From Solenopsis invicta (lineage: Eukaryota; Arthropoda; Insecta; Hymenoptera; Formicidae): a stretch of 64,000 bases of DNA. The notes beneath the pieces were generated by a model. That model made no database searches, was not told the DNA's origin, and saw nothing but the letters and a program-made list of their open reading frames with translations. Within the stretch, counting starts at the first letter, position 1; every line of letters starts with the position of its first letter. This document shows positions 1 to 12,900 of this stretch, in pieces. The position numbers and the translations under genes were made by a program. The DNA lies in NCBI RefSeq assembly GCF_016802725.1, contig NC_052664.1:17442405-17506404 (forward strand), in the 5' to 3' direction.

Positions 1-895
1 TGCTTGCGTTATCTTTGAAATTCGTCTTGCGAGCGCATCTGTTTTGATTAAGGTTGCCTCATCTCGTCGCTCTGGCGACAAACAATTTGTCACTGCCGCG
101 TGCTTATTTCCATATTTTGTTCCAGAGACGGATTGCATTCTGTGGCAAATTTCAGTCTATCGTTTGAACGAATGTTTACTTCCTTTGTTCTTAGATGATT
201 GATGCTAATAGAAATTGTTTTGCGTTGATACGTAAATTAAACTTAATTACAAATATATTTGATACTTTGTCAAGAAGAAGTAATAAAATATATTAAATTT
301 TTACATTGTGTCAGTTACAGATAGGAATTATATATCTTTTAAAATTTTAGTTTTACTAAAAAATAAAAAATGTATCTATTATTTCTATGTATCTAATATC
401 TCTATTATTCAATAACAGATAAATTCAACACTCTAATACAGTTAACAAATGATCAACGCGATAGAAATGTTTTAAAGACCGTTTTATGTGTCTCGTATAA
501 TGTTAAAATATTTTAAGTTTTGAAAATGGAGGGACAGCAAGTTAATCAAATCAGTAAAATCTGAAAATTTCGTAAATATTTTCAACATGATTTTATAAAG
601 AAAATTTTCACAAAAAGACTTTTTACCATTTTCTACATAAATTATAAATTGTTAGAGTACATTACGTATTTGTATAATTGCATAAATATAATTTGCAAAA
701 ATAACATTCTTTAAAAAAAATTAATTGTTATGGTTAAATATTTCAGTTATCATTTTACTAATATAGTCTAAACATTTTACATGTTTTGATGATTTTATAC
801 ATATTTTATTTTACAAAATAAGTATAATATTTTTCATACATTTTTAATACCGAAATATTTGAATTAAAGTATCGAAAATCGTATTTCAGATACCG

Positions 896-931
896 GAGTG
901 AGTGAGTGAGTGAGTGAGAGAGAGAGAGAGA
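896..931. repeat. (GAGT)n/(GA)n microsatellite
   Basis: Five GAGT units followed by about eight GA units. Confidence 0.95.
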
Positions 932-2568
932 AGAATGAGAGATGAAAAAAAAGGTTTATTAAGGTTTATTAAGATTCGAATTAAATTGTGGTAACAGGCA
1001 ATACGGTTTCATCGCAGAGGTGGTACGTTCGCTCACTCGCTCACTACATATCGCGAATTCGTTAATTACAGGTTGCTCTTTTACTTAACTACTCGAAAGC
1101 CCTCTCGCCCGGTGAGAATCTCCATATCCGGTTGCCAGGTGGCTTTAAGCAGAGTCAAAAGTCGTGGATCGACCGAAGCTCATCTCTCCACTCTTCCTGG
1201 CCGTGTATCGATCTTTTTCTTCCTGCTTGATCCACCGCCTTTCGCCTTTTCGTCCTGTCGGACAACCTCCTCGACTTCCTATAAGGCCAAGGTCTTTTAT
1301 CAGGGAGGTCGTGCCGTCAAATGAAAAAAAGAAGAGAATCGCCGTTGGTGTATTTCTTCTCAAGTCGCTATTTGCGATCGTGACTCAACGAGATAATCGC
1401 TTACGGCTTACGGGAGAAGTTTATTTTTGCATTCGTAAATTTTTTCTACCCGTTGATTTCTCTCTCAAATGAGCCATTGTATTCTTGAGGATAGAATTAT
1501 TGTACGAGAATGAGGCTTCACTTGCTAGTAATTGCGGTCAAATTTGGTAGTAACGTGCTTTGCCTATTTCAAATTTTACATTTCAGAATTAAATTAAATT
1601 TAAAAATTTACACATATAAACTTTTATTATTTTTACAAAAAACATTACGCTTATGTTTTACGTACATTTTTTAAATACTGATATCGCAATTAAAATATTT
1701 TTAAAATGTTTATAAAATCGATTTCTGTTTGATAATTTATTTACCTTTATTTTTAAAATAATATAATATTGTTTTAATTTAAATTGGAATTTAAATTTAA
1801 ACTTTCAAACACAAATCATCACTTTGAATTTAAATATCTGTAATGAATTTAAAACAAACGTATCGTATGTTCAATATTTTTCATGGGGCCGACACACAGA
1901 ATGATCATTATTTTATTATGTAACGGAAGTATTTTATTGTTAGCGTAAACTATAAAATCATAAACATTTGTTACGTGCATTCTAACATATGAAAAGCAAT
2001 ATACGATTTTTTATATTTCCCATATTTGTCATTAAACACGTAATATTAACTTCAAAGAATCCCAAATGCATGATTATTAATTGGACGCGATCACACGATA
2101 TTTGCTCGTGATACGTCGATCCACCGCGAATTTATCGTCGTGCACAAGCTGATTTATCAGTAGCAGGGAGAATCCGATTTATCAGCATGTCCCAGGCGCG
2201 GACCTGGTGGAGATCGACGCGATTCAGAGGCCAATCGGCCAATTTCGTTCGCGCGACATTTCGAAAGAACGAAATTGTAAGCATAGTCATCTGATCTGTT
2301 TGCGGTACACGAGAGAGATCTTTCCGTAGACTTTATGTACGAGACCTACGGCATTTATCCTCATCTGATGTCGCGCGCAACTTTTTCAAGAGCATCATCC
2401 AAACGATCGATTTTAATTATAACGATAGTCATCTATCAAAATAAGTGTTATTTAAACCGTCGTAATATCAAATATAGTTACCAAGATTAATTTGATTATA
2501 AAACGAGGGAAGTTCGAGCTTTGAAGATTCCATGTACCTTTTTTACGTATCTAATTTACATTTTAATG

Positions 2569-2821
2569 CACAGAAAAAAATTAGTATTAATTCAACAATT
2601 CATTGTTTCATGTATAAGCAAGAATGTAGAATCTGCTTGAAAGAATTGGATAATTTTAAATAGACAAAATTTGTTTCAATTTGCCACAACATTTTTTCAT
2701 GTTAGCAAATTATATTTATTTAAGATTATAAATTCTTTCAAGAAGATTTTATATTCTTGCTTATATGTGCATGAAGCAATGAATTGTTGATATTAATTTG
2801 ATATTAATTTTTTTCTTTGTA
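2569..2821. mobile_element. Foldback MITE, family A, copy 1
   Basis: Imperfect palindrome. The left arm runs from cacagaaaaaaattag through caacaattcattgtttca and gcaagaatgtagaatc; the right arm is the inverse (gaagattttatattcttgc, aagcaatgaattgttg). No coding capacity. The same unit recurs at 5400, 20448 and 60989. Confidence 0.75.
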
Positions 2822-3211
2822 ATTGGTATAATTTTATGTATCAATCTTATTTTTTTTTCAATAATATAACGGAAAATTAGTGATTATTTTAATCAGCAAA
2901 CATCATTTTAATTATAATAAAATGTTGACGCACTTGCGTATAAAGGGTAGTACACGACAAGTAGATAATGACACAACGTGGCCAGACATCGATCACTCTT
3001 TCTCTTTACTTTGCGTCAAACTCTCGTGCGAGAGATAGCCCGGCTAAAATGTACCACCTCTATATTTTTATTGCAGCTTATACCTTGAAGAGTTATTTTA
3101 ACAATTAATTCGAGAGAAATAAGAAATATATTGGAGAGCTATCAGCTTTTGTTCCGATCACAATTACTTACCCGCGCCGCGCGGTAGTCCTCTTCGTAAC
3201 ATTTTCCGAAG

Positions 3212-3313
3212 ACGTTCGGCAAATAAATAAATGTCCGGCGGGTCGGAGCAAACAGAAGCTGCTGCGCAAGCACACCGAGTACATCCGCTACGGTTCCCAA
3301 GAACGAGCAATTG
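3212..3313 (+). CDS. Possible upstream coding exon of the tenectin-like gene
   Basis: This open stretch has GC-rich, coding-like codons (KLLRKHTEYIRYGSQERAIG) ending at a GT donor (gttaga, from 3314) in phase 1. That is the phase needed by the exon at 9704, and joining them makes a Gly codon directly before the first VWC cysteine, as at the later VWC junctions. The acceptor is uncertain: ttttccgaag (exon from 3212) or caaacag (exon from 3256, phase 0). The frame is open back to about 3110 with no ATG, so it cannot be a first exon. The intron to 9704 would be 6.4 kb. It could instead belong to another gene or be chance. Confidence 0.35.
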
Positions 3314-3600
3314 GTTAGAAGCGGCCGCTAAGTCTTCCGGCATTATTTCCGACAGGTATCGTCGATCGTTGTCAAATACACGTAAAACTCTTAAATCATT
3401 ATCGTTTCGATATAATATCTCTTTTTTTTTAAGAATAATGAAGAGTCGTTTTTATTTTTAAAAAATATTGCTTAACTTCCGTTACTAGTGTAAAAATGGG
3501 TAGAACAATTCACGCGTTTGTCCCTACTCGCAATATGATTGACTTCCTTGCTTGTTTTTGGAAGCCTATAAATTTCTTACCGGATGCGACGAAAACTATG

Positions 3601-3848
3601 TACACGCAGAGAATTTTCTCTTGTTAGAATTTATCCTCAAAATCATGGTGGTCGGGGCGACCTGGACTTCGAAGAATTTGACTATACTTTTAGTAAAATT
3701 TTAATAAAATTTGATTAAATCTTCATAAAAATTTTATATTTTAAATTTCACGAAAATCATAGTAAAATTCTTAAGAGTCCGTATCGTCTCGCCGACTACC
3801 GTTGATATTTCGAGGATAAATTCTAAGAGAAAATTTTATCTGTATGTA
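3601..3848. mobile_element. Foldback element, about 248 bp
   Basis: The left arm tacacgcagagaattttctc plus ttagaatttatcctc is matched by its inverse on the right (gaggataaattctaagagaa, tgtatgta). The inner parts (gtggtcggggcga and inverse) also pair. No coding capacity. It lies between the possible upstream exon and VWC 1. Confidence 0.65.
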
Positions 3849-5399
3849 GATTATTAGAAAATTTACGAAAAAACGTGTACACCAGGATCATGAAAATTTA
3901 TCACCGGCTAGACATTGACCCTCCGGCTGAAACAAAGATTACCAGCAGCCTCGGCGACGTCGTCGTCAATTCTCTCTCGCCCACGTCTCTCGTCGGCTCG
4001 TTCGCCGCGTAGCCGTGGACCGAGTGGCTCACGTGCGTGCGTGTAATGGTTACGTTACAGCCCGTGCTATTCCATCGAGACTCGAAGTCGGGCGAAGAGG
4101 TATGCGGGAGGGTGCGGATGGGGAGTTAAGGCCAGAGTTCGCTCCATTCATACGATCGGCCGGCGGCGCACCATCGCACGTGCACCGTTGCACTTGGCAG
4201 TGAGTGCCGACTTGGCGATGAGACGCCACGATAGTGATGCGGTGACTCTCTCACGATTTTCTCTCCCGCTCGCAATTGAACGAGTCTGCCTTTCACTCGG
4301 GTACGCGAACGATTAAAAATTATTACGTAGCTTCGCGTTGCCCGTGAGAAGTCATAAAAACGCGAGCTTTAATAAAAAAAAATTTTATGCTCCCGATATT
4401 AAAATTCTGAAAACGTTTTACAAGCCATAAGAAAAATTAATTAATGTATTAATTTAGCAGAGGTTTAGCAAATTGACTTAAAAAGTTGAAACATATTTAG
4501 ACGCAGCAATGCAATTTCATCTTTAAATTGTAAATTACAAAGTGAAAGAGCTTAGGAGCGCGAATGGGTAATACGACGAATTACTTCTTTACGCGCTCTT
4601 AATTTTAAATCAATTATTCCTCATGTCTTCAACTTAGGTCTAGTGATACTTTCCATTAGCAGGAGCCGGAAACAGGATAATAACAGCTAACGGCGCTAAT
4701 GTACGTATATGTCAACCTGTATTTCAACGGACGTCACGATACATGTACGCTGTGTGCTAATGAAATCTGCAGGAACTCGCGCGCACCCGCTCGCAAGGGC
4801 GGCTTACAGTCGCTCCTGCACGTCGTCCTGGCGGAACGACGCTCACGTTCGCTGAGAAGTGCTCGTAACAAAATCTTCACGCTGCAGGATCTCCTTGTCC
4901 AATGTAGCGGGATTAAAATCCTCCCGGCGAGAGTGGCGTCTTCCTCTCTCGCGCCGGCAGGGAGGACTTCCGGTTTTGCGCCATTAACTAACTTGGCTTG
5001 TTTCTCGCTTAGCGCGAGCTCCTCTGGCCAGGCCTGGAGTGTCCTTTACCATTGCGGCCCTCGGCGGTGCCGTACTTACGTTCCCGGGACTAATGACGGC
5101 TCTAACATCTCCCGCATCCATCGCGTTATGCTGCTCGAGAATGCGACAAGAGAGAGAGAGAGTAAAGGCGCCAATATGTAAGCGAGAGGAGTTGGTTATT
5201 AGGCACGTTTCTTGTCTTCGCCGTATATTCACGAGATGCGTATACGGTTTAACGGCGGATTAATAGCAGCCGCAGACGGGTACCTAGTGCTCTCAAATGC
5301 AAATCTATTTTCAGATAGTCAAATTAAGGTTACTTGTTACAATATTTCGAGTCTTGGGAGGATATCATCCAATCTTCTCTGATTAATACGATTTTTCGT

Positions 5400-5642
5400 G
5401 CACAGAAAAAAATCATTATCAAATCAACAATTCATCGTTCCACGTATGAGCTAGAATATGAAATCTTCTTGGAAGAATTTATAATCTTAAACAGACATAA
5501 TTTGCTTACATGGAGAAAATTTTTCTTTTTACTTAAGCAAATTATGTCTGTTTAAGATTATAAATTCTTCCAAGAAGATTTCATATTCTTGCTTATATAT
5601 GAAACAATGAATTGTCGATTTAATAAATTTTTCTCTGTGTAC
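5400..5642. mobile_element. Foldback MITE, family A, copy 2
   Basis: About 243 bp with nearly perfect arms. aatcttcttggaagaattt with ataatcttaaacagacat on the left pairs with its inverse on the right, around a short A/T centre near 5510-5535. The ends are cacagaaaaa and tttctctgtgta. The two 60-70 aa frames at 5334 and 5529 come from this palindrome and are not genes. Confidence 0.8.
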
Positions 5643-5689
5643 TAAAAGAGGAGTCTTTTTTCTTCTTTTTTGAAAAACGCTGAATGCTG

Positions 5690-5797
5690 TTCTCCAAATT
5701 TGAATCAGTGAAATCTTATTAATTTGCACAATACTTATAACTGCGTGATCATCAGTGATTATTCACTGTTCTTCAATAATTTCGATTTAGAGAGTAC
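5690..5797. mobile_element. Palindromic element, family B (copy beside family A copy 2)
   Basis: Contains gaatcagtgaaatcttatt, the core cagtgattattcactg and the end gatttagagagtac, matching 60890-60985 and the right end of 61238-61451. It lies about 50 bp after family A copy 2. Confidence 0.5.
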
Positions 5798-6040
5798 ATA
5801 TGATATTTAAAAAAATGTTTAAAATAAAGTTTAATTTTAATAATAAATTGGACCGTGTGAATAAAATATGAAGTAAGCCACTTTTCGATCGAAGCGAATC
5901 TTGATGCTTAATATTATTTTTACATAAGTTATTAAATATATTTTTCAGTTCTCTACAAAAACTACCGAAATATTTATCGGACTTAAAACGCAATCGTAAA
6001 CTGAAACTAGAAATACTACTATCTAATTACTTTGATAACG

Positions 6041-6253
6041 AAATTTAATAACGATGCTGTAAGCATCTTAAAAAACTGAAAAAACTGAAAACTTATTGCG
6101 AAAAATATCACCTCAGCCAAGGTTCGAATCTGGAACTCCCCCATTCCACCCTTGTGATACGGAATAAGGGAGTTCTAGTTTCTTGGGTGATATTTCTCGC
6201 AATAAGTTCTTTCCAGTTTCTTTTAAGATGCTTACAGAATCGTTATTAAATTT
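6041..6253. mobile_element. Foldback element, about 213 bp, with a tRNA B-box-like core
   Basis: The left arm aaatttaataacgatgctgt, gcatcttaaaaaactg, cttattgcgaaaaatatcac pairs with its inverse on the right (ending aatcgttattaaattt). The loop holds ggttcgaatctgg, which resembles the tRNA internal promoter B box. No cloverleaf could be drawn, so I do not call a tRNA. Confidence 0.65.
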
Positions 6254-9200
6254 GATCATCAATTTAATTTAGATATTATTTTTGTTTCAGTATTTTTATT
6301 TGTTTTGCAATTGCGTTTTGAATCCGACAAAGTATTCCAACGCAATTTATATATAAAACTGAACATATTTAATAATTAATATAAAAATATTATCAAGCAC
6401 TAAGATCTGATCTTCAACCGAGAAATAGCATTTCCTTTAATTTCTCGTTCAATTTTAACATTTAATTTTTACTCAAAATATTTTACATTCTCATCTCGTA
6501 CATGCAGTTCTTTGGCTTTAATCTTCTTCTTTGAAAGAGACAATAGACTTTACAGCCATTCGCGTCCACCAGACACAACGGACGTGCATACACATGCAAA
6601 AGAGTATTGCGATAGTATAATAATTGCAAGCTTTTAAGAGCAGCCTCGGTTGATGATTGCAATTTTAGGTTCTCCCATGTTCCTGTTTTCCAGCGAATCG
6701 TTATCATAAATGGCTATCATATTCTGCAGCGTGTTTCAAGTTAATCGATTGTACAAAACCCGCTCATCCTCCTCCCTGGAAAGTTCTATAGATTAAATGT
6801 CGCTCGTTTTAACATCGCTTTCTAGCTACTCGATATCACAGGATGAAATCAGTGTCAATCCTGACCGAAAGCCCTCAGGCACCTTCGTTGCGAGGTGCAC
6901 GCGGAATTTATATTGAAAATTCCATTTTCGGAAGGGCCGACGTCGCTCACAGCCGGGCGTGCAAATATTTCCGAAGCTTAAGTCCGTGTTGTAGCGGTTT
7001 TTTCGACGTTTTGGCGTACGCGCTCGGAATTGAAGTAGGGCCTTTCAGCATTTTCCACGCGCTTCGTTTCGCCAAGACCATCGCGGATAAAATCATCATT
7101 ATTTCCCTTTATGTAATGTAGTCCCAAGTGCTGTTGCTTGAGTTATCTAAATTATAATAATTTAAAATAAATCCTTAACTGATACAACCCTTTTTTATTA
7201 CGTGCAAGGTATCATGCAAGAATCAGTGACCCCAATTTATTTTAGACTGAAGTAAATTGAATTTTTTGTAAAAACATTGTATTCGGGTAATTTAAAAAAA
7301 ATTTAAAATAACAATATTTTGTCTAAAAAAAAGTAAAAACAACTAACGACTAATCAAAAATTCAAATAATTAAATTTTGTTGGCCAATCTTGGAGAAAAA
7401 TCAAAATTATACAAACTGGTGATGTCACTAGGATTAAGAACCAATTAAAGATGGTCAGCGTTCACTTTTTATCCGATTCATTCTGTAGCCTTTTCGTATC
7501 AATCAGTGTAATAAAATGTCAAGTTTTATTATGAGAGATTTATAGCAGATTCTTCCGAGTGTCTGTGTTTCTCCAACAAATCGAGAAGAGTCTCGTCTGA
7601 CTTAAAAGTTAAAACGCATCCGCATACTTTTGAATCTTCGGCGATAAGATGGAAGTGTACGAGTTTAAGTAATTTCTGAATTTTCCTTCTCTGAAGAGCC
7701 TTCTTCAAAGACAATGCTCTCTACTGAAAAGTTAAACGCGTGTCTTCGGCTATGCGATTATGGTCTTCCGGTAATTGTTTTAGCTGTCGCCAATGTAACT
7801 TTCGGCGACTGCGTTCGCGTCGCGCGCGAAAGTTTCGCGGGCGTTAATTAACTACTAATTGGATTTTATTAATTGGGGCCCCGCTGTACGCTCGCAGCAC
7901 ACTCACCAAGCGCTGCTTTGTCTATGTTAATAGAGAGTATACTGCGCATCGCTGTGCAGTTATGTCCCTCTCAAGTTATGTAATGCATTGCGGAACAAGA
8001 CTTGACCACACCGACAAGTCGAATAAAAAGCTTGATTTGTTATTATCACGAATTTGCCGAGCAGCGGCAAATAAAACTGTATCATAAGTTTTTCGTCTTT
8101 TTGCGCACGAGTATACGCATTGAATAATATGAATTAAAACGTAGTTTGGTTCAATCAAACATCGATGTCACAGATTGTCACAAACGTAAATAGTTCATTC
8201 ATCTATCTTCTTATTATCTTTACTTTTAATCTTTTTGTAGGAGTAACATTTTTAATTTAATGACACATAACGCTAATTGAGATGTTGAATTTTAAGAACA
8301 CTTTTCAATTAAGAATTTGATTACAATCTAATCGTAGAATATAATTATGGGAATGTAACATAAAATTCGTCTATTATAAATTCTTTTTTGATCGGATCGT
8401 ATGATTGAACAAAATTGATATGATTATTATAGGATAGTTATAGGATAATATACAGCAAATATAAATGTATCAAACCAAGTAAAGATAAAATAAATGCAAC
8501 GATAATTTCACTTGAATTTTGTGCAAAGTATTGATATATCGCTGAAACTCAATTATATTTTATGTGATCAGATATATGTAGTATTTTTTGCTGAATTATA
8601 CTTACACACTTACACAATAATTATATATATAATTCCATGAACTGTTAATGTTTGTTTTTAAAATGAGAAAATAGTTGCTTAACACTTTCGATCAATATAC
8701 ATCTCTCGTTTACTTTCTCTTCTTCTAATTTTGAATATTCTTTTTAGGAGAATCATTTTAGGATAGATCTGTAATCAATATGAAATAATTTCGACATCCC
8801 TATAAATCAAATGCAAACGATTTATATATTATATTTAAATATAACACAAAAAATTTAAATTGTACAAAATTATATATAAATCAAACAGATGCTGTATTTA
8901 TATTAATCGTAACGAAATTGAATGCACTGTTGATTTATATTAATTATTTTAAGCGGGTAAACTGCTAACAAGTTTTGCTTAATCAATTAAATTCATTGAA
9001 TTGTGTACCAGGAACCTATTTATTTTATATGCAATCAAAATAAAAATTTATTTGTTTGATCAGAATAAATACATGATTGACACAAAGAAATTTTTCACGG
9101 ACTATTCTACAATTAAGGAAAATTAATTCAGTTATTAAAGCAGAAGTATGACATATTTATTTCGTTAATACCGTTATTAAAATAATAACTTTTTTCAATT

Positions 9201-9703
9201 AAATTAATGTTGATATATCATTTTTTCGCGTGGACATTAAAATTCTTTATTATAATTTTTAATTAAACGTTGCTAATGCATTTGCGAAACAACATAATTT
9301 AAATATAAAAAATAAATAGATGTGTTTATGTAGCGTCGAGATTAAAAATTTGCACAAAAATTTGAGATTTATCATAAACAAAGCAACGCGTACGAAAAAT
9401 ATTGTAAAATATATAAAAATGTGAGAGAAAAATATTCGACTTCTTTTTACGTGTGTACGTATATGTATGAGTATTTGTTACATATCCCTGTCATGCGCGC
9501 GTAGAAAAATTGTTTAAAAAAATTTTTTTTACTGCACACACGAACGCACGGGCATGTAATCTCGGGAGCATAACACTCCAAAATTCCGAGCACGTTTATT
9601 GCGCCGTGCGAGACACCATGTATACTTCTGCGAGTTTCGATAACCCGGCCGACACTATAATTAAAGTTTTGTTACGTAACGAGAAATTTACTCGCGATCG
9701 CAG

Positions 9704-9907
9704 GATGCAGATACGAGGGTCGCCGATATCAGGAAGGAACGGCAGTGGGTACGTCCGAGCCCTGCCTGCAGTGCCGGTGCATCGAAGGCGCATTGAGATG
9801 CCGGCTCCGAGTGTGTCCACGATTGCCGATTTCACCACCGCCCGGCTGTCACGTTCGTTCGCCGGTCGAGAACGTATGTTGCGCCGAGCTAGTTTGCGGC
9901 GAATCAC
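9704..9907 (+). CDS. Tnc: Tenectin-like exon: VWC domain 1
   Basis: Acceptor cgatcgcag, donor gttagt; 204 bp, phase 1 at both ends. It encodes a complete ten-cysteine VWC domain: first Cys in GCRYEGRRYQEG, then the CLQCRC cluster, a PPPGC and the VCCAELVC end. It sits on its own symmetric exon, as VWC modules often do. This is the first exon of the model that I can support firmly. The longer open frame on the same strand (9510-9920) is a different frame and is a shadow. Confidence 0.85.
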
Positions 9908-12900
9908 GTTAGTACGATGATATCTTTTTAATTAATCAATAACTCATTGATAAAACTCGTTTCCAATCGGTTTCCAGATCGGAAAGCTTTTAAAATCCAG
10001 GAAATTATGAAAAAATACTATGCATTTGTTTAAACGCCTGGTGCACAAGTTTTTTTTTTGTAAATTATAATTTAACCGTTGGCGATATTATAAATGCAAA
10101 ATTATTATGCAATTATTATTCTTGCTAATTAGATAGGAGGTGTCTGCACGCCCTGCTTTTTGTTTGTCTAAAACGCATAAAAGTTTCGGCTCCGCGGTAA
10201 AGCAGATTAAAGAGTTAATCGTGGCTAGGGTTTAAATTTATTATCTAACTTACAGGCGACGTCGAGAATATGTTGCGGAGAGCCAGTGTACAAACGAACA
10301 TGGAAGCTGAGGATGAGGCGAAGCATGTTCACCACTCGCGTACGGAAGGTATTTCTATTTTGTTGATTTTATAGTTCGTTATTTGTTCTTTCTAATAATG
10401 CATCGCTATATTGTACAAATAATCGTCTCTTTTATGCTGCGCTGCACTTACCCGATAAAATGACAATATAACGTATATTTGTTAACTCAGGTAATTTCTA
10501 ATTTTTAATACAGTTACTTAAGAAAAGAAAAACATTGATTAGCGTTTACTCTTCTCAAGTGACTGTATTATACATTGCGACTGTGCTCTGGGTTAAATTA
10601 GCAGCGCGCTATTATTTTTAATAATTTCCATTCTAACTCCGTCTCTCTGAAAAGAGCGTCTGGGTTACCTCTGTGGTAAATAAATGAGCCTCGTTACACT
10701 CGAGTAAACTTGGGTAAATAAATTGAGGAAGGTAGAGAAGAACACTCGGCTAAACTCGGGCATAACACAGAAGGGGTTAAGATGGCTCGTTACTGCTGAA
10801 ACGAACGTAATTTTAAATTAATTCGGGATTTCTTTGTTGCTACGAGGTTTATGCCAGTACATTTTTTCATTTTTACGCGCCACAACATTGGCTTGGGCAT
10901 TGTAACATTTTTATCGTAATGCTGTTTTCATCCGCAATAAAATAAATTTCTAAACATACGTTATGCATTACAATTAAGCAACTTTGTGCGATTAATTCGA
11001 CGTTTCACTTACCTTTATTAATAACGATGTAAAAAGATTATTATTTATTATGTAATAAATTTGTGGTTCTATCATTCAACGTTTCGTCATACCATTTTTT
11101 ATTCAAATAAATAAAAAAATTTAAGCTTCTCTAGAAAGCTGGTGGAATTTACGAAATCTGTTTATAAAACTAAAATTTCCAGTTGAGAAGAACAGAATTA
11201 AACATATTAAATATTAAAACGCAATAGCATTCGTCGGTTGTATTTTCCCTTGTAACAACAACCTTTTACGTTACTTTATAAATATATACAGCCTGTGTCT
11301 TTCTTGAAAGCATTGTTAAATAAATTATCGAGCACCAAGAAACTTCGCTGAAGTTCGACGAAGCTCACGTACTCTCTCACGGACAAGAGCGATCTTAACG
11401 AGAGCAATTTAACGTAAATTCCAAAAACTCCATTCAGTGCTCGATTGCAATTAAAGATTAACCGTTGTATATAGATCTTCTCGTTCTTTTTGAAACAAAC
11501 ATTCGATGTCAGATATAAAACGGTATCTATAAATAGCCGACAAAAAGCAGTAACAAATATTACGTCGTAATAAAAAGATAGTAACAAATATTTCATCGAA
11601 AAGAGATACAGTAGCTAATACACTAGAGAGATACAAGCTAACGTAACAAAACCGGAGATGAAAAAGCTGAGATACAGAATGATATAATTAAAAGTTTATG
11701 AATCATTTAAATATGAAAATTATGTATTTATAAAGAAGCATCCTGTTTACTTCATATTTTTTTTCCATTTCTTCGTGAGCTTGTAGCAATGCTTTAAGCA
11801 ACGTATTTTATTCACCTTTTGATCTTAGTGAACAAAAATTATAATACATATCTAAATAAAACTCCATTTATAACTGTAAAATATTTTAAGCTCAATGTGA
11901 GCTGCTGATTGAAAAGAATGTTTCTAACCGATTTTTTTTAATAATTAAAAATCATAATATTAAAAAGAATATTAAAATTGCTATTTAGTTATGTTCACAG
12001 CAATATATAAGCTAAATGACTGTCATATCTACACTATATTTCATTACATTAGCGTAATAAATACAGGTTGCTGTTAAAAAAATTATCTTACATCCAGAAA
12101 GAACTTATGTTCAAATTGATGAAATTGTTTCTTTAACTTTGTTTCTTCCAGTTGAAGTAAAGACACCATTAAAGAAAAATTTATTTGATTTCAAGAAATG
12201 ATGTTATTGGTCTTTTTTAAAATAAATAACTTCTTCAAATTATTAATTTAAATAAGTGATTTTTTAATTCAAAGAAAGTACTGGCAGAGATATAAGAAAT
12301 AATTTACTTGTTTTAGTTTTAAAAATATATTACTTTTATTTAAAAAAAGATTTACATTGCGCAGCTAAACTATTTCGTTAATTTTAATAAAAGAAACAAC
12401 CAAACAATTTCTAGAAATCAAAGAAACATTTCTTTAATCGTGTAGCAATGTACAAATTTCTTTGATGCAAATAAATGTTTTTTACTGGAAGAAACTATTC
12501 TCTGGGTGTATAGTATTTTGTTGTGTTTTTTTAATAAAATGTTCATAGATTTTTACTTTTTGATTTAATCAGTTTAATTGCGCTAATATAAAATATACCG
12601 TGGGTATTATATTCATTTTAGCTTTTTACATCCGCAAATATATTTAAATTTTTAATATTATTGAACTTTTAATATTTATTTTTAAAAATTGATTAGATGA
12701 ATTTTTCAATTAGCAGCTTATATCAATCCGCTAAAAACTTTTATAGTTATAAATAAAATTTTATTCAGGTATGTACATTTTTGTTCATTAACGCTATCAG
12801 AAAGTGGAAAAATTGTTTAACGCAAGGATCTTTTCAAATGGCCTCTCCTCCTTTTTACGGAAATTTTATTCGCTCTTTAATTCGAGTAAAATGGGCAAAG

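Larger units (their letters stand above)
1..3211. other. Non-coding, upstream of the tenectin-like gene
   Basis: AT-rich, with GC-richer patches at 1080-1340 and 2090-2400. It holds the microsatellite at 896 and a family A MITE at 2569. The open frames at 1073-1472 have no recognisable product. The promoter and signal-peptide exon of the tenectin-like gene could lie here or before the window; I could not identify them. Confidence 0.6.
3314..9703. other. Non-coding interval before VWC 1 (probable intron)
   Basis: Contains foldback elements at 3601, 5400, 5690 and 6041. CpG-rich patches at 3930-4330 and 4750-5280 might be regulatory or 5' UTR sequence. A gtgagt lies just after 4197, so a non-coding first exon ending there is conceivable. 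The short frames give no recognisable protein. Confidence 0.5.

Noticed and set aside
6110..6170. Possible tRNA gene (B-box-like ggttcgaatc)
   Set aside because: No cloverleaf, acceptor stem or A box could be drawn; the sequence is the loop of a foldback element.
12085..12512. Possible TIR element (tacatccagaaag ... ctctgggtgta)
   Set aside because: The end similarity is short and has several mismatches; not strong enough to list.
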